Source: Olsenella sp. An285
GTDB lineage: Bacteria > Actinomycetota > Coriobacteriia > Coriobacteriales > Atopobiaceae
Direction: 5' to 3'
NCBI RefSeq assembly: GCF_002159625.1
Contig: NZ_NFIZ01000009.1
Span: 1-64,000 of the forward strand
Length of the DNA: 64,000 nt
The first letter of the stretch is position 1. Each line of letters begins with the position of its first letter. Positions 1-8,558 of the stretch are shown piece after piece. The position numbers and the translations under genes are program-made. The notes under the pieces were generated by a model that saw only the letters and a list, made by a program, of their open reading frames with translations, searched no databases and was not told the origin of the DNA.

Positions 1-2364
1 GGCCGGGGCGGGCTCGGGGGCCTGTGCCGGCTCGGGGACGGGCTCGGCGACGTCGGAGGGCTCGTCCTTCTCGGCAGTTTCCTCGGCGGCGAGCTCGGGA
101 ACAGACTCGGGGGCGGGCTCCACGCGCGGGGCCTTGGCCGCGGCGGCGCGCTCCTCCATGGCCTCCTTCGCGCGGAGGTAGGCCTCGCGCAGGAACTCCT
201 CCTGGCAGTTCACGCGCGGAGCGTCCTCGGGGGAGTCCACGCGCGCCCAGGTGCCCTCGGAGGTGAGCTGGCGCGCCTTCACGTTGTCCGCGAGCTGGAG
301 CTCGATAAAGTGGCGCACGATCTCGCAGCAAGCGGGGTCGCGCACGGGGTAGGCGATCTCCACGCGGCGCTCGGTGTTGCGCGTCATCATGTCCGCGCTC
401 GAGAGGTAGATCGTGTCCGCGTACTCGCCGAAGGCGTAGATGCGGGCGTGCTCGAGGAAGCGCCCGGCGATCTGGCGCACCACGAGGCCGTCGGTCTTGT
501 CCGGGACTCCCGCCTTGATGCAGCAGATGCCGCGGACCACCATGACCACCTTGACGCCGGCCTCGCAGGCCTCGGAGATCTTGTCGATGACGTCGCGGTC
601 GGTGAGGGAGTTCATCTTGAAGAAGACGCGCGCGGGCGCCCCCTCGCGGGCGCGCGCGATCTCGCGGTCGAGTCCGCGCATGACGAGGGGCTTGAGGCCA
701 ACGGGTGCCACGCCGAGCTGGCGATAGGTGCCGCGGAGGTTGCCGAGGGAGAGGTTGCGGAAGAAGGTGTTGCCGTCCGCGCCTATGCCCTCGTCGGCGG
801 TGAGGAGCATGAAGTCGGAGTAGAGGGTCGCGGTCTTCTCGTTGAAGTTGCCGGTGCCCAGGCACGTGATGCGTCGGATGCCGTCGTGGTCGTGATAGGT
901 GATCTGGCAGATCTTGGAGTGGCACTTGAAGCCCTCGGAGCCGTAGATGACGGTGCAGCCGGCGTCCTCCAGGCGCTCCGCCCAGGCGATGTTGTTGGCC
1001 TCGTCAAAGCGGGCGCGCAGCTCCATGAGGACGGTCACGTCCTTGCCCGCCTCGGCGGCGCTGATGAGGCTCTCGCAGAGGTGGCTGGACTTGGCCACGC
1101 GGTAGAGCGTGATCTTGATGGAGATGCAGGCGTCGTCGGCCGAGGCCTCGCGCACGAGGCGCAAAAGCGGCGTCATGGACTCGTAGGGGTAGGTGAGAAG
1201 GACGTCATGGTCCTCCACCTGGCCGCGCATGGGAAGGGAGAGGTCCACCATCGGGGAGATCTGAGGCTCGAAGCGGCGGAACACGCAGGCGGCGTGCTCG
1301 TGGTCTGGGATGTGGGACTCGAGGCCGTAGACGTAGCCGAGGTCTATGGGCCTGTTGAGGCGGAAGACGCGGCGCGGCTCGAGGGAGAGCTCGTCGGCGA
1401 TGAGGCCCTCGAGCGCCTTGCCCAGCTTGCCGCGGATCTCGAGGCGCACCGGCTGCAGGCGCTGGCGCAGCTTGAGGACCTTCTTCATGTGCTGGCGGTA
1501 GTCCTCCTCCTCCTCGACGCCCTCGCCGTCCGGGTCGATGTCGGCGTTGCGCGTGACGCGCAGCACGGCGGAGCGCTTGGGGACGTAGTCGCCGAAGCAC
1601 TGGTCCAGGCAGGTCTCGAGCACGTCCTCGAGCAGGGTGTAGCGCCAGGCCTTGGGCGTGGCCGGCAGCGCAACGACGCGCTGCTCGGTGCGGGGCACCT
1701 CGATGATGCCCAGAAGGCTCGTCTCCTCCACGCCGTCGAGCGAGCACGCGACGAAGAGGCGGCCGTTCCTCAGGTTGGGGAAGGGGTGGCGCGGGTCGAC
1801 GATGAGGGGGGAGATGATGGGGGCAAGGCGTCGCTCGAAGTGGTGCAGGACGGCGGCGCGGTCCTCCTCGGTGTACTCGGCGGGGGAGACGCGCACGAGC
1901 CCGTGCTGGGCGAGAAGGGCCTCGACCTCGGCGAGCCCCCTCTCGTGGCGCTCCACCAGGGAGGGCAGCGCGTCGAAGATTGCCTCGAGCTGCTCGGTGG
2001 GCGTCATGTTGGACTTGTTGTCCTTGGGCTGGTTCTTGAGCGAGGCGAGGTCGGAGAGGCCGCCCACGCGAATCATGAACCACTCGTCGAGGTTGGACTC
2101 CACGATCTCGCAGAACTTGAGTCGCTCGAACGCGGGGACCTCGGGGTCGTAGGCCTCGTCGAGGATGCGGTCATCGAAGCGCAGCCAGCTGAGCTCGCGG
2201 TTCTGCGTGTAGGAGAAGTCGCGCTCGGGCTTCCTGGGCTCGCCGTCCTTCTCGCCCGCGTACTTTGCCGCAGCCTTCTTGAGGGCCTGCTCCTTGCGGG
2301 ATTCCTTGGAGTCCTTCTTGCGCGGCTCCTCCTCGAGGGAGTCCTTGGTCTTGTCCTTGCTCAT
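1..2364 (-). CDS. ppk1: Polyphosphate kinase 1 (C-terminal end cut by window edge)
   Basis: Polyphosphate kinase reversibly transfers the terminal phosphate of ATP to inorganic polyphosphate. Reading leftward from ATG at 2364, 788 codons are visible and no stop occurs before the window edge. The two histidines needed by the family are present, His482 in HSKICQI and His639 in EHARIY; their spacing of 157 equals that of His435/His592 in the E. coli enzyme. GTGNFNEKTA and the N-terminal RELSWLRF block are also family signatures. The start has a good ribosome site (AAAGG). The visible C-terminal tail past about residue 720 is rich in Pro, Glu and Ala and looks like a disordered extension beyond the usual roughly 690-residue enzyme. 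It is divergent from argF. Family assignment is firm; the true end is not visible. Confidence 0.96.
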   Translation of the reverse strand, partial: MSKDKTKDSLEEEPRKKDSKESRKEQALKKAAAKYAGEKDGEPRKPERDFSYTQNRELSWLRFDDRILDEAYDPEVPAFERLKFCEIVESNLDEWFMIRVGGLSDLASLKNQPKDNKSNMTPTEQLEAIFDALPSLVERHERGLAEVEALLAQHGLVRVSPAEYTEEDRAAVLHHFERRLAPIISPLIVDPRHPFPNLRNGRLFVACSLDGVEETSLLGIIEVPRTEQRVVALPATPKAWRYTLLEDVLETCLDQCFGDYVPKRSAVLRVTRNADIDPDGEGVEEEEDYRQHMKKVLKLRQRLQPVRLEIRGKLGKALEGLIADELSLEPRRVFRLNRPIDLGYVYGLESHIPDHEHAACVFRRFEPQISPMVDLSLPMRGQVEDHDVLLTYPYESMTPLLRLVREASADDACISIKITLYRVAKSSHLCESLISAAEAGKDVTVLMELRARFDEANNIAWAERLEDAGCTVIYGSEGFKCHSKICQITYHDHDGIRRITCLGTGNFNEKTATLYSDFMLLTADEGIGADGNTFFRNLSLGNLRGTYRQLGVAPVGLKPLVMRGLDREIARAREGAPARVFFKMNSLTDRDVIDKISEACEAGVKVVMVVRGICCIKAGVPDKTDGLVVRQIAGRFLEHARIYAFGEYADTIYLSSADMMTRNTERRVEIAYPVRDPACCEIVRHFIELQLADNVKARQLTSEGTWARVDSPEDAPRVNCQEEFLREAYLRAKEAMEERAAAAKAPRVEPAPESVPELAAEETAEKDEPSDVAEPVPEPAQAPEPAPA

Positions 2365-2572
2365 CGCGAAAGCCTTTCACGAGACGGGTGCGGCCGCGGC
2401 CGCGGGGAATGTCATGACGATGATAGCAGCCGCTGACCGCGCCGCCGGGGCCCTCTTGGTTAAGGTTGTGAAAAGAGCCGGCCAAGCGGGGGCCCTCGCG
2501 GCGGGCGGACCCTGGGCGGCGTGCTACGATTCCACTTTCCCACGTATCACCAACGCGGAAAGGAGACCCCCC
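2365..2572. promoter_or_regulatory. Divergent ppk1/argF intergenic region
   Basis: These 208 bases separate two divergent genes and must hold both promoters. Toward argF, an extended -10-like TGCTACGAT ends about 40 bases before the start codon, but no convincing -35 box precedes it. No ARG-box palindrome was recognised. The promoter call is tentative. Confidence 0.35.
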
Positions 2573-3571
2573 ATGTCCGTCAGCCTCTCCGGGCGAAACT
2601 TCCTCAAGCTCCTCGACTTCACCCCCGAGGAGATCCGCTACCTGCTGGACCTCTCCGCCGACCTCAAGGCCAAGAAGCGCGCGGGTGAGGCGCACCGCTA
2701 CCTCGAGGGGAAGAACGTCGCGCTCATCTTTGAGAAGACCTCCACGCGCACGCGCTGCGCCTTCGAGGTGGGGGCGGCGGACCTTGGCATGCACGCGGTC
2801 TACCTCGATCCGAGCGCCTCGCAGATCGGCAAGAAGGAGTCCATCGCGGATACCGCGCGCGTGCTCGGCCGCATGTTCGACGGCATCGAGTACCGCGGCT
2901 TTGGCCAGGAGCGCGTCGAGGAGCTCGCCGAGTACGCCGGCGTGCCCGTGTGGAACGGCCTCACCACCGAGTTCCACCCCACGCAGATGATCGCCGACGT
3001 CCTCACGATGGAGGAGGAGTTTGGCCGGGACGGCATGCGCGGGCGCAAGGTGACCTTCATGGGTGACGCGGGCAACAACGTTGGCAACTCGCTCATGGTG
3101 GTCTGCGCCAAGCTGGGCATCGACTTTACCGCGTGCGGACCTGCCGAGCAGATGCCGGACGCCGAGCTCGTGAAGACCTGCCGCGCGATAGCCGCCGAGA
3201 CCGGCTCCACGATCACGCTCACGGCAGACGTCGCCGAGGGCGCGACCGGCGCGAGCGTCATCTACACGGACATCTGGGTCTCCATGGGCGAGTCCTCCGA
3301 CCTCTGGGGCGAGCGCATCCGCCTTCTCTCCCCGTACCAGGTCAACGCCGAGCTCATGGCGCGCGCGGAGGACGACGCGATCTTCATGCACTGCCTGCCG
3401 AGCTTCCACGACCGCAAGACCACCATCGGCGAGGAGGTCTACCAGAAGTTTGGCCTGGCCGAGCTCGAGGTAACCGACGAGGTCTTCGAGGGCCCGCGCA
3501 GCCGCGTCTTCGACGAGGCGGAGAACCGCCTGCACAGCATTAAGGCCGTCATGTACGCGACGCTGAGGTAG
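2573..3571 (+). CDS. argF: Ornithine carbamoyltransferase
   Basis: This enzyme makes citrulline from ornithine and carbamoyl phosphate, or runs backward in the arginine deiminase pathway. The 332-residue product is full length and very close to E. coli ArgF/catabolic ArcB in order and spacing of motifs: carbamoyl phosphate site STRTR at 57-61, HPTQ at 135-138 and the ornithine/catalytic loop HCLP at 273-276. ATG at 2573 follows AAGGAG. No arginine biosynthesis gene, arcA or arcC is next to it, so anabolic versus catabolic use cannot be decided from context; the length and sequence resemble the catabolic (ArcB) clade at least as much as the anabolic one. Confidence 0.95.
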   Translation: MSVSLSGRNFLKLLDFTPEEIRYLLDLSADLKAKKRAGEAHRYLEGKNVALIFEKTSTRTRCAFEVGAADLGMHAVYLDPSASQIGKKESIADTARVLGRMFDGIEYRGFGQERVEELAEYAGVPVWNGLTTEFHPTQMIADVLTMEEEFGRDGMRGRKVTFMGDAGNNVGNSLMVVCAKLGIDFTACGPAEQMPDAELVKTCRAIAAETGSTITLTADVAEGATGASVIYTDIWVSMGESSDLWGERIRLLSPYQVNAELMARAEDDAIFMHCLPSFHDRKTTIGEEVYQKFGLAELEVTDEVFEGPRSRVFDEAENRLHSIKAVMYATLR

Positions 3572-3579
3572 GTTCCTGA

Positions 3580-3614
3580 CGGCCCCGCCCGGGACCTCCG
3601 CCGGAGCGGGGCCG
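3580..3614 (+). terminator. Possible argF terminator hairpin
   Basis: A 9-bp GC-only stem (CGGCCCCGC at 3580-3588 pairing with 3606-3614) lies just after the argF stop. Only a short, broken T run (CTTATC) follows, so termination strength is uncertain. Confidence 0.45.
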
Positions 3615-3718
3615 CTTATCGACCGGGGGGGGGACGCTCGCCGACCTCGCGGTATCTGGCCTCTGGGCTGCCCCGCTAACGGGTACCCCTAGACTAACGA
3701 CATATCGAGGAGGCCCCC

Positions 3719-4060
3719 ATGAATGCACTCGCTATCTTTCGTGGGCGCATGAAGCGCGCCGCCCTTGCTGCCGCCGTCATCGCGGCGGCCCTTCTCGCCG
3801 CGAGCTTTGTCTTGACCGGGGTCGCATGCAGCGAGTGCGCCCGTGCAATGAGCTCCTTTGACGCCCTGGCCTCCTACGGGACCGCAGAGCCTTTTCTGAC
3901 GGCGACGTTTGCCGAGGCAGAGCTTGCTGCCACCCATAGCATCGCGTTCCCCCTGCTCGTCCTGGGACTCGTATCGACGCTGGTGTCCCTCATCTGCACG
4001 ACGCTCTGCCTGGTGGCGGACCTGCTGCAGGCCCACGAGTCCTCTGACGGTGAGAAGTAG
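3719..4060 (+). CDS. Small two-helix membrane protein, unknown function
   Basis: The 113-residue product was not recognised as a known family. It has two hydrophobic segments, about residues 13-35 and 74-103, joined by a polar stretch with two cysteines (CSEC near 37-40), and a short charged tail. With a positively charged N-terminus (RGRMKR) both ends are predicted to face the cytoplasm. ATG at 3719 is preceded by GAGGAGG at ideal spacing, which argues that it is a real gene. It stands alone between argF and the convergent trpS gene. Confidence 0.6.
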   Translation: MNALAIFRGRMKRAALAAAVIAAALLAASFVLTGVACSECARAMSSFDALASYGTAEPFLTATFAEAELAATHSIAFPLLVLGLVSTLVSLICTTLCLVADLLQAHESSDGEK

Positions 4061-4073
4061 CGAGAATAACAGA

Positions 4074-4156
4074 GGGGGCGATAAGGTCCGCCGCGAGTTC
4101 TGCAGCGCGCGTCCTTTGCGCGCGAAGCTGTCTGAGCGCCGGACCTTATCGCCCCC
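4074..4156. repeat. 83-bp inverted-repeat element between convergent genes
   Basis: Perfect 17-bp arms (GGGGGCGATAAGGTCCG at 4074-4090 and its complement at 4140-4156) flank a 49-base centre that itself contains a GCGCGC hairpin (4105-4110 with 4118-4123). It lies between the stops of the membrane protein gene and trpS. It may act as a bidirectional terminator: on the minus strand it is followed by a T-rich TCTGTTATTCT. The long perfect arms would also suit a small non-coding mobile element. Confidence 0.7.
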
Positions 4157-4171
4157 GAGGGGGTTCGAAGC

Positions 4172-5221
4172 CTAGTACACCATCCCCATGGCCTCGCGGA
4201 CCTCGTCGAGCGTGGCCGCGGCGATCTCGCGGGCGCGGCGGTTGCCCTCGTGCAGGACGTCGGCCACGTAGCCCATGTCCTTCTCGATTTCTGCGCGGCG
4301 CTCGCGGATGGGGGCGAAGTAGGTATTCACGGCCTCGGTGACGTAGCGCTTGAGCTGGCCGGCGCCGCCCATGCCGATCTCCTCGGCGATCTCGCGCGGG
4401 TCGCGCCCGGTGCAGATGCCAGCCGTGGTGAGAAGGCCGGAGATCTCCGGGCGGTTGTCGGGGTCGAAGGTGATGTTGCGCTCGGAGTCGCTCTTGGACT
4501 TCTTGATGAGCTTGGCTGTCTCCTCCGCCGTCATGGAGATGGAGATCGCGTTGCCGTAGGACTTGCTCATCTTGCGCCCGTCGAGGCCGGGGAGCAGGGG
4601 CGTGGAGGTGAGCAGGCCCGTGACGTCCGGGAAGACATGGCCGTAGCGCTCGTTGAAGCGGCGGGCTATCTTGGAGGTTATCTCGATGTGCGGCAGCTGG
4701 TCACGGCCGACGGGCACGATGTTGCCCTTGCAGAAGAGGATGTCGCAGGCCTGGTGCACGGGGTAGGTGAGGAGAAGCCCCGTGAGCGCGTGGCCGGAGG
4801 CCTCCTGCTCGGCCTTGACGGTGGGGTTGCGCTCCATCTCCGCCTCGGTCACGAGGGAGAGGAAGGGGAGCATGAGCTGGTTGAGCTCGGGCACCGCCGA
4901 GTGCGTGAAGATCATCGTCTTTGCCGGGTCGATCCCGCAGGCCAGGTAGTCGATGACCATGTTGTAGACGTTGTCGCGGATGTGCTCGGTGGTGTCCCTG
5001 TCCGTGATGACCTGGTAGTCGGCGATGATGATGTTGGTGCGGACGCCCATGTCCTGCAGGCGCACGCGGTCTACGAGCGTGCCGAAGTAGTGGCCCAGGT
5101 GGAGGCGGCCCGTCGGGCGATCCCCCGTGAGCATGGTGTACTTTCCGGGGTTGACGAGAAGGTCCGCGTGGACCTCGTCGCTCCTGCGCTTTGCAGCCTC
5201 GTAGCTTCCCTCGTTGGGCAT
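4172..5221 (-). CDS. trpS: Tryptophan--tRNA ligase
   Basis: This class I aminoacyl-tRNA synthetase charges tRNA-Trp. The 349-residue product has the HIGH-type signature HLGH at 41-44 and KMSKS at 217-221, with TGDRPTG before the first signature as is usual for TrpRS. Length is normal for the bacterial enzyme. It is read on the minus strand from ATG at 5221, divergent from the cyclo-ligase gene; the 152-base gap shows no T-box leader that I could recognise. Confidence 0.97.
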   Translation of the reverse strand: MPNEGSYEAAKRRSDEVHADLLVNPGKYTMLTGDRPTGRLHLGHYFGTLVDRVRLQDMGVRTNIIIADYQVITDRDTTEHIRDNVYNMVIDYLACGIDPAKTMIFTHSAVPELNQLMLPFLSLVTEAEMERNPTVKAEQEASGHALTGLLLTYPVHQACDILFCKGNIVPVGRDQLPHIEITSKIARRFNERYGHVFPDVTGLLTSTPLLPGLDGRKMSKSYGNAISISMTAEETAKLIKKSKSDSERNITFDPDNRPEISGLLTTAGICTGRDPREIAEEIGMGGAGQLKRYVTEAVNTYFAPIRERRAEIEKDMGYVADVLHEGNRRAREIAAATLDEVREAMGMVY

Positions 5222-5373
5222 GGTGACTCCCGTCTCGCGCGCCGTCGCTTCTCGCGCGCGTCAATTGCCGTGCGAACGGTCTCCCATGGTACGGCAAACG
5301 GCTCCCGGATTGGGACCGGGCGGCCCAAAACACTGATAGAATGAACCCACGACACGCGTGAGGGGAGTCTCAA

Positions 5374-5991
5374 GTGGCAAGCTCATATGGAACAGACGCT
5401 GACAAGAGCTCCCTCAGAAGCAACTACCTTGCCGTTCGCGCCACCATCACCCCGGAGAACAAGGATCTCTCGGACGCCGCGATCTTCTCCCAGCTCTATG
5501 AGTTCCCCATCTTCGACGATGCCCGGCTCGTGCTCTCCTACGTCTCATTTGGGCCCGAGGTGGACACCCGCATCCTGATAGACGGGCTCCTGGTGGAGGG
5601 CCGCCGCGTCGCGGTCCCGCGCGTCAACAGGGCGGCGCACGCGATGGCGTTTCACGAGATAGCCTCGCTCGACGAGCTTGAGCCCGGGACCATGGGCATT
5701 CTCGAGCCAGCTCCCGACGTCCCTGCCGTGTCCGTGAGGGAGATGGTCGGGTCCGTCTGCCTGGTGCCGGGCCTCGTCTTTGACGGCGCCGGCCATCGCG
5801 TGGGATACGGTGGGGGCTACTACGACCGCTTCCTCGCGTTCTACCCGGGGGACAAGATCGGCCTCGCGCGCACCACGATGCTCTCCTCCAACCCGCTCCC
5901 GACGGACGGCCTCGACGTTCCCGTCGACTTCATTGCCCACGAGAACGGCGTGTGGAACTGCCGCGGCAGCTGGCCTACGCGTGGCGCGTGA
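5374..5991 (+). CDS. 5-formyltetrahydrofolate cyclo-ligase
   Basis: The enzyme uses ATP to turn 5-formyl-THF into 5,10-methenyl-THF, returning this folate to the one-carbon pool. The 205-residue product carries the family's C-terminal signature, VPGLVFDGAGHRVGYGGGYY near residues 128-147, which forms the ATP and folate sites. The start is GTG at 5374 behind GAGGGGAG. A TAGAAT -10-like element sits at 5337-5342 without a properly spaced -35 box. It stands as a single gene, convergent with aroQ. Confidence 0.92.
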   Translation: MASSYGTDADKSSLRSNYLAVRATITPENKDLSDAAIFSQLYEFPIFDDARLVLSYVSFGPEVDTRILIDGLLVEGRRVAVPRVNRAAHAMAFHEIASLDELEPGTMGILEPAPDVPAVSVREMVGSVCLVPGLVFDGAGHRVGYGGGYYDRFLAFYPGDKIGLARTTMLSSNPLPTDGLDVPVDFIAHENGVWNCRGSWPTRGA

Positions 5992-6084
5992 GGTTTGACT
6001 GCTGACCAGCTCGACTCCTCGGGTTTGGGTGGAGGCGCTGCGCCCAAGGTGACGTGACCGTTTGACGCCCCGCGGGTCCCGTCG

Positions 6085-7038
6085 CTAGAGCCCCACGTGC
6101 GCCGCGAGGTCGAAGATCGCCCTGCGATAGCCCTCGATGCCCTCTCCGCTGATGGTCTCGAAGCAGGCGGCACGGATGTAGGAGACCTGACGGAAGTCCT
6201 CGCGGTCCTCGAGCTTTGAGATGTGGACCTCCACGATGGGCAGACCGACGGCCTTGGCGGCGTCGAGAAGCGCGATCGAGGTGTGGGTGTAGGCGCCGGG
6301 GTTGATGACGATCCCGGCATAGCTGCCGTACGCGTCCTGGATGGCGTCGATGAGGTCGCCCTCGTGGTTCGACTGGAAGCACGTGCAGTCGTCGAAGCCG
6401 GCGTCCGTCGCGGCCTCCTGGCAGGTGCGCAGCAGCGTCTGGTAGGTGTCGTGGCCGTAGATGTCCGGCTCGCGGATGCCGAGCATGTTGATGTTGGGGC
6501 CGTTGATCACAAGGACCCGCGTTGGGGCGTCGCTGTCGTCCTCCGCCTCCGCGAGGTCGTCCGCGGGCAGCGGGTCGGGGGAGTCTGCGATGTCATCGCC
6601 GGCGGGGAGCTCGTGAAGCAGGCTGATGAGCTCGTCAACGGAGTCCGTGGCCTCGGCGGCGGGCTCAAAGGAGCCGTCTTCCTCGCTCTGGGAGAGCGCC
6701 GCGTCACGGAGCGGGTTGGGCGTGATGTGGACGTGAAGGGGCGCGGGCTGGGCCATGGGGCCCGAGAAGGCGTCCTCGTCCGAGTCTATGCCGGTTATGC
6801 TGGCGATGGCCTCGTGCACGGCCTCGACCTTCCCGGGGCCAAAGACGACCTCGATGCCGTTGGCGCCGCGCTTGACGAAGCCGAGGACCCCTCGGGCGGA
6901 TGAGAGCTGCTCGGTGTTCACGAGCGAGGGGTCGCTCGTGAGGAGCCTGAGGCGAGTCATGCAGATGTCGTTCGCCGTGACGTTGTCCTTGCCGCCCACT
7001 GCCGCGAGGACTTCCTCCGCGATCTGCTGCCTGTCCAC
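6085..7038 (-). CDS. aroQ: Fusion: PTS EIIB-like domain + type II 3-dehydroquinate dehydratase
   Basis: The C-terminal part, residues about 173-317, is a complete type II dehydroquinase (3-dehydroquinate to 3-dehydroshikimate): INGPNINMLGIREP, catalytic Tyr194 in DIYG, QSNHEGDLID at 222-231, catalytic His252 in NPGAYTH, and EVHIS with His272. The N-terminal 85 residues resemble the glucose-family PTS EIIB domain, with the phosphocysteine motif CMTRLRL (Cys26) and the GVLGFVKRGANGIEVVFGPG block. An acidic linker (about 86-172) joins them. All is one uninterrupted frame from ATG at 7038. Ordinary AroQ is about 145 residues, so the first half is an addition. It lies downstream of the fused aroE/K with a 211-base gap. 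Dehydroquinase activity is a firm inference; a PTS role is not demonstrated. Confidence 0.9.
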   Translation of the reverse strand: MDRQQIAEEVLAAVGGKDNVTANDICMTRLRLLTSDPSLVNTEQLSSARGVLGFVKRGANGIEVVFGPGKVEAVHEAIASITGIDSDEDAFSGPMAQPAPLHVHITPNPLRDAALSQSEEDGSFEPAAEATDSVDELISLLHELPAGDDIADSPDPLPADDLAEAEDDSDAPTRVLVINGPNINMLGIREPDIYGHDTYQTLLRTCQEAATDAGFDDCTCFQSNHEGDLIDAIQDAYGSYAGIVINPGAYTHTSIALLDAAKAVGLPIVEVHISKLEDREDFRQVSYIRAACFETISGEGIEGYRRAIFDLAAHVGL

Positions 7039-7249
7039 TTCGCGATCCTTCCCGTCGTCGAATCGCGAGCAAGAGCCCCGTCTCTTCTCACCACCAGCAC
7101 GACAACACGTTATCTACCTGAAGAGTATACGGGGCGGCAGCTCAAAGGCCCGGCCAGTCCGGCGAGCGGTGCCGCAGACGGCGGTGGCCTTCACAAAAGG
7201 CACTCTTCCGCCCCGGGCACGTCGCGCGTCGCCACCTCGGCCCCGTGTC
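7039..7249. promoter_or_regulatory. aroE/K-aroQ intergenic region
   Basis: This 211-base gap on the minus-strand aro block separates aroQ from the tightly spaced genes upstream. On the minus strand it holds an interrupted hairpin (7184-7203, GTGCCTT pairing with AAGGC-AC) and a TATACT -10-like hexamer at 7124-7129. No matching -35 box was found. It could carry a separate aroQ promoter, but that is not shown. Confidence 0.3.
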
Positions 7250-8557
7250 TTACAGCCCCAGCAGCTCCCGGGCGAGCGCGGCGTCACCCTCCGCGGAGCC
7301 CGTGCAGGCCACGGTGACGTCCGCCCACGACCGGTAGAGCCCCATACGCTCCCGGGCCACCCGCTCGATCCCCTTTGCCTGCGAGACCGGCCTCCCTGCG
7401 TCGGAGAGCTCCCCGACCGGCCGGTCTAGAAAGACGATGGCGCCGTTCTGGTGGAGCAGGGGATAGTTGCGCTCTCGGGTGACGACCCCGCCGCCGCAGG
7501 CGATCACCAGTCCCGAGCGGCCCCCGTAGATGCCGGTGACGCGCGTCTCCTCCTCGCGGAAGGCGTCCTCTCCGTCCTCTTGTATGATCTGGGCGGGCGT
7601 CCTGCCGCACTCGAGCTCTATCGCCTCGTCAAGGTCCACGAAGGGCCGTCCCAGATCGCGGGCGAGCAGTCTGCCGCAGGTGGTCTTGCCGGCTCCCGGC
7701 ATCCCCACGAGCACGACGTTCTGCGTCCGGGAGGCGATCTCCCGCTCGATCGTGGGCACGAGCGCGTCGTCGAGCTCGCGCCCCTGGAAGAGCTCGCTCG
7801 CGTAGAGGGCCTGCGCCACGAGCATGGGGAGGCCGGACTCGCTGGGGAGCCCCAGGCGCTCGGCCGCCATGCAGATGCCCGTGCGGCACGGGTTGTAGAC
7901 CACGTCGAGCACGCCGCGAAGGCCCGTAAGGCTCGCCAGCGTCTCGTCGCCCACCGGGCTCGCCGGGCAGGCGGGGAACATCCCCACCGGCGTGGTGTTG
8001 ACGAGAAGGACGGCGTCACCGTGGCGCTCCGCGAGGGTCTCGTAGGTGTCCTCGCCGCTGCGCGAGATGACGCGGGGGACGGCGCCCGCGACCTCGGAGA
8101 GCGCGTACGAGACGGCCTGGCTCGCGCCGCCCGAGCCCAGGACGAGCACCTTCCGGCCGCCCAGGGCGTCTCGCGCGGACTCGCCCAGGCGGTCGCGGCA
8201 GAAGCGCGCGAGCATCCAGGCAAAGCCGAGCACGTCGGTGTTCTCAGCCACGATGCGGCCGACCCCGTCTCGAACGAGGGTGTTGGCCGCCCCCAGGCGC
8301 TCCACGGCGGGGGAGCGGACGTCCGCGAGGCGCGCGGCGTCGCGCTTGTACGGGATGGTGACGTTGAGGCCGCGCCAGGAGCCCTCGCGCACGAGCGTCT
8401 TCACGTCCTCGGGCTCGCGCTCCACGAGCTCGTAGGGGGAGGAGCCCAGCCGCTCGTGAATCTGCGGCGACCAGCTGTGCCCGAGACGCCTTCCCAGAAG
8501 GCCGTAGGGGGCCGTCATGGGGCGGGGGGCAGCTGCGGGACCGTTCTTCTCGGCCAC
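7250..8557 (-). CDS. Fused shikimate dehydrogenase / shikimate kinase
   Basis: One 435-residue chain covers two successive shikimate steps: NADPH-dependent reduction of 3-dehydroshikimate and ATP phosphorylation of shikimate. The AroE part (about 15-270) shows LGHSWSP, catalytic Lys71 in NVTIPYK, Asp108 in AENTD and the nucleotide loop GSGGAS at 141-146. The AroK part (about 278-435) shows Walker A GMPGAGKTT at 285-293, FVDLDE and the CGGG loop. Both sets of catalytic residues look intact. ATG at 8557 follows the pheA stop by a single base, so the two are co-transcribed and probably translationally coupled. Confidence 0.94.
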   Translation of the reverse strand: MAEKNGPAAAPRPMTAPYGLLGRRLGHSWSPQIHERLGSSPYELVEREPEDVKTLVREGSWRGLNVTIPYKRDAARLADVRSPAVERLGAANTLVRDGVGRIVAENTDVLGFAWMLARFCRDRLGESARDALGGRKVLVLGSGGASQAVSYALSEVAGAVPRVISRSGEDTYETLAERHGDAVLLVNTTPVGMFPACPASPVGDETLASLTGLRGVLDVVYNPCRTGICMAAERLGLPSESGLPMLVAQALYASELFQGRELDDALVPTIEREIASRTQNVVLVGMPGAGKTTCGRLLARDLGRPFVDLDEAIELECGRTPAQIIQEDGEDAFREEETRVTGIYGGRSGLVIACGGGVVTRERNYPLLHQNGAIVFLDRPVGELSDAGRPVSQAKGIERVARERMGLYRSWADVTVACTGSAEGDAALARELLGL

Positions 8558-8558
8558 G

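Noticed and set aside
310-2436. Plus-strand open frame of about 700 codons over ppk1
   Set aside because: The minus strand encodes a polyphosphate kinase with both catalytic histidines at the correct spacing; the plus frame is a shadow.
4160-4175. tRNA-like GGGTTCGAAGCC string
   Set aside because: It resembles a T-arm, but no acceptor, D or anticodon arm can be folded around it, and it overlaps the trpS stop.
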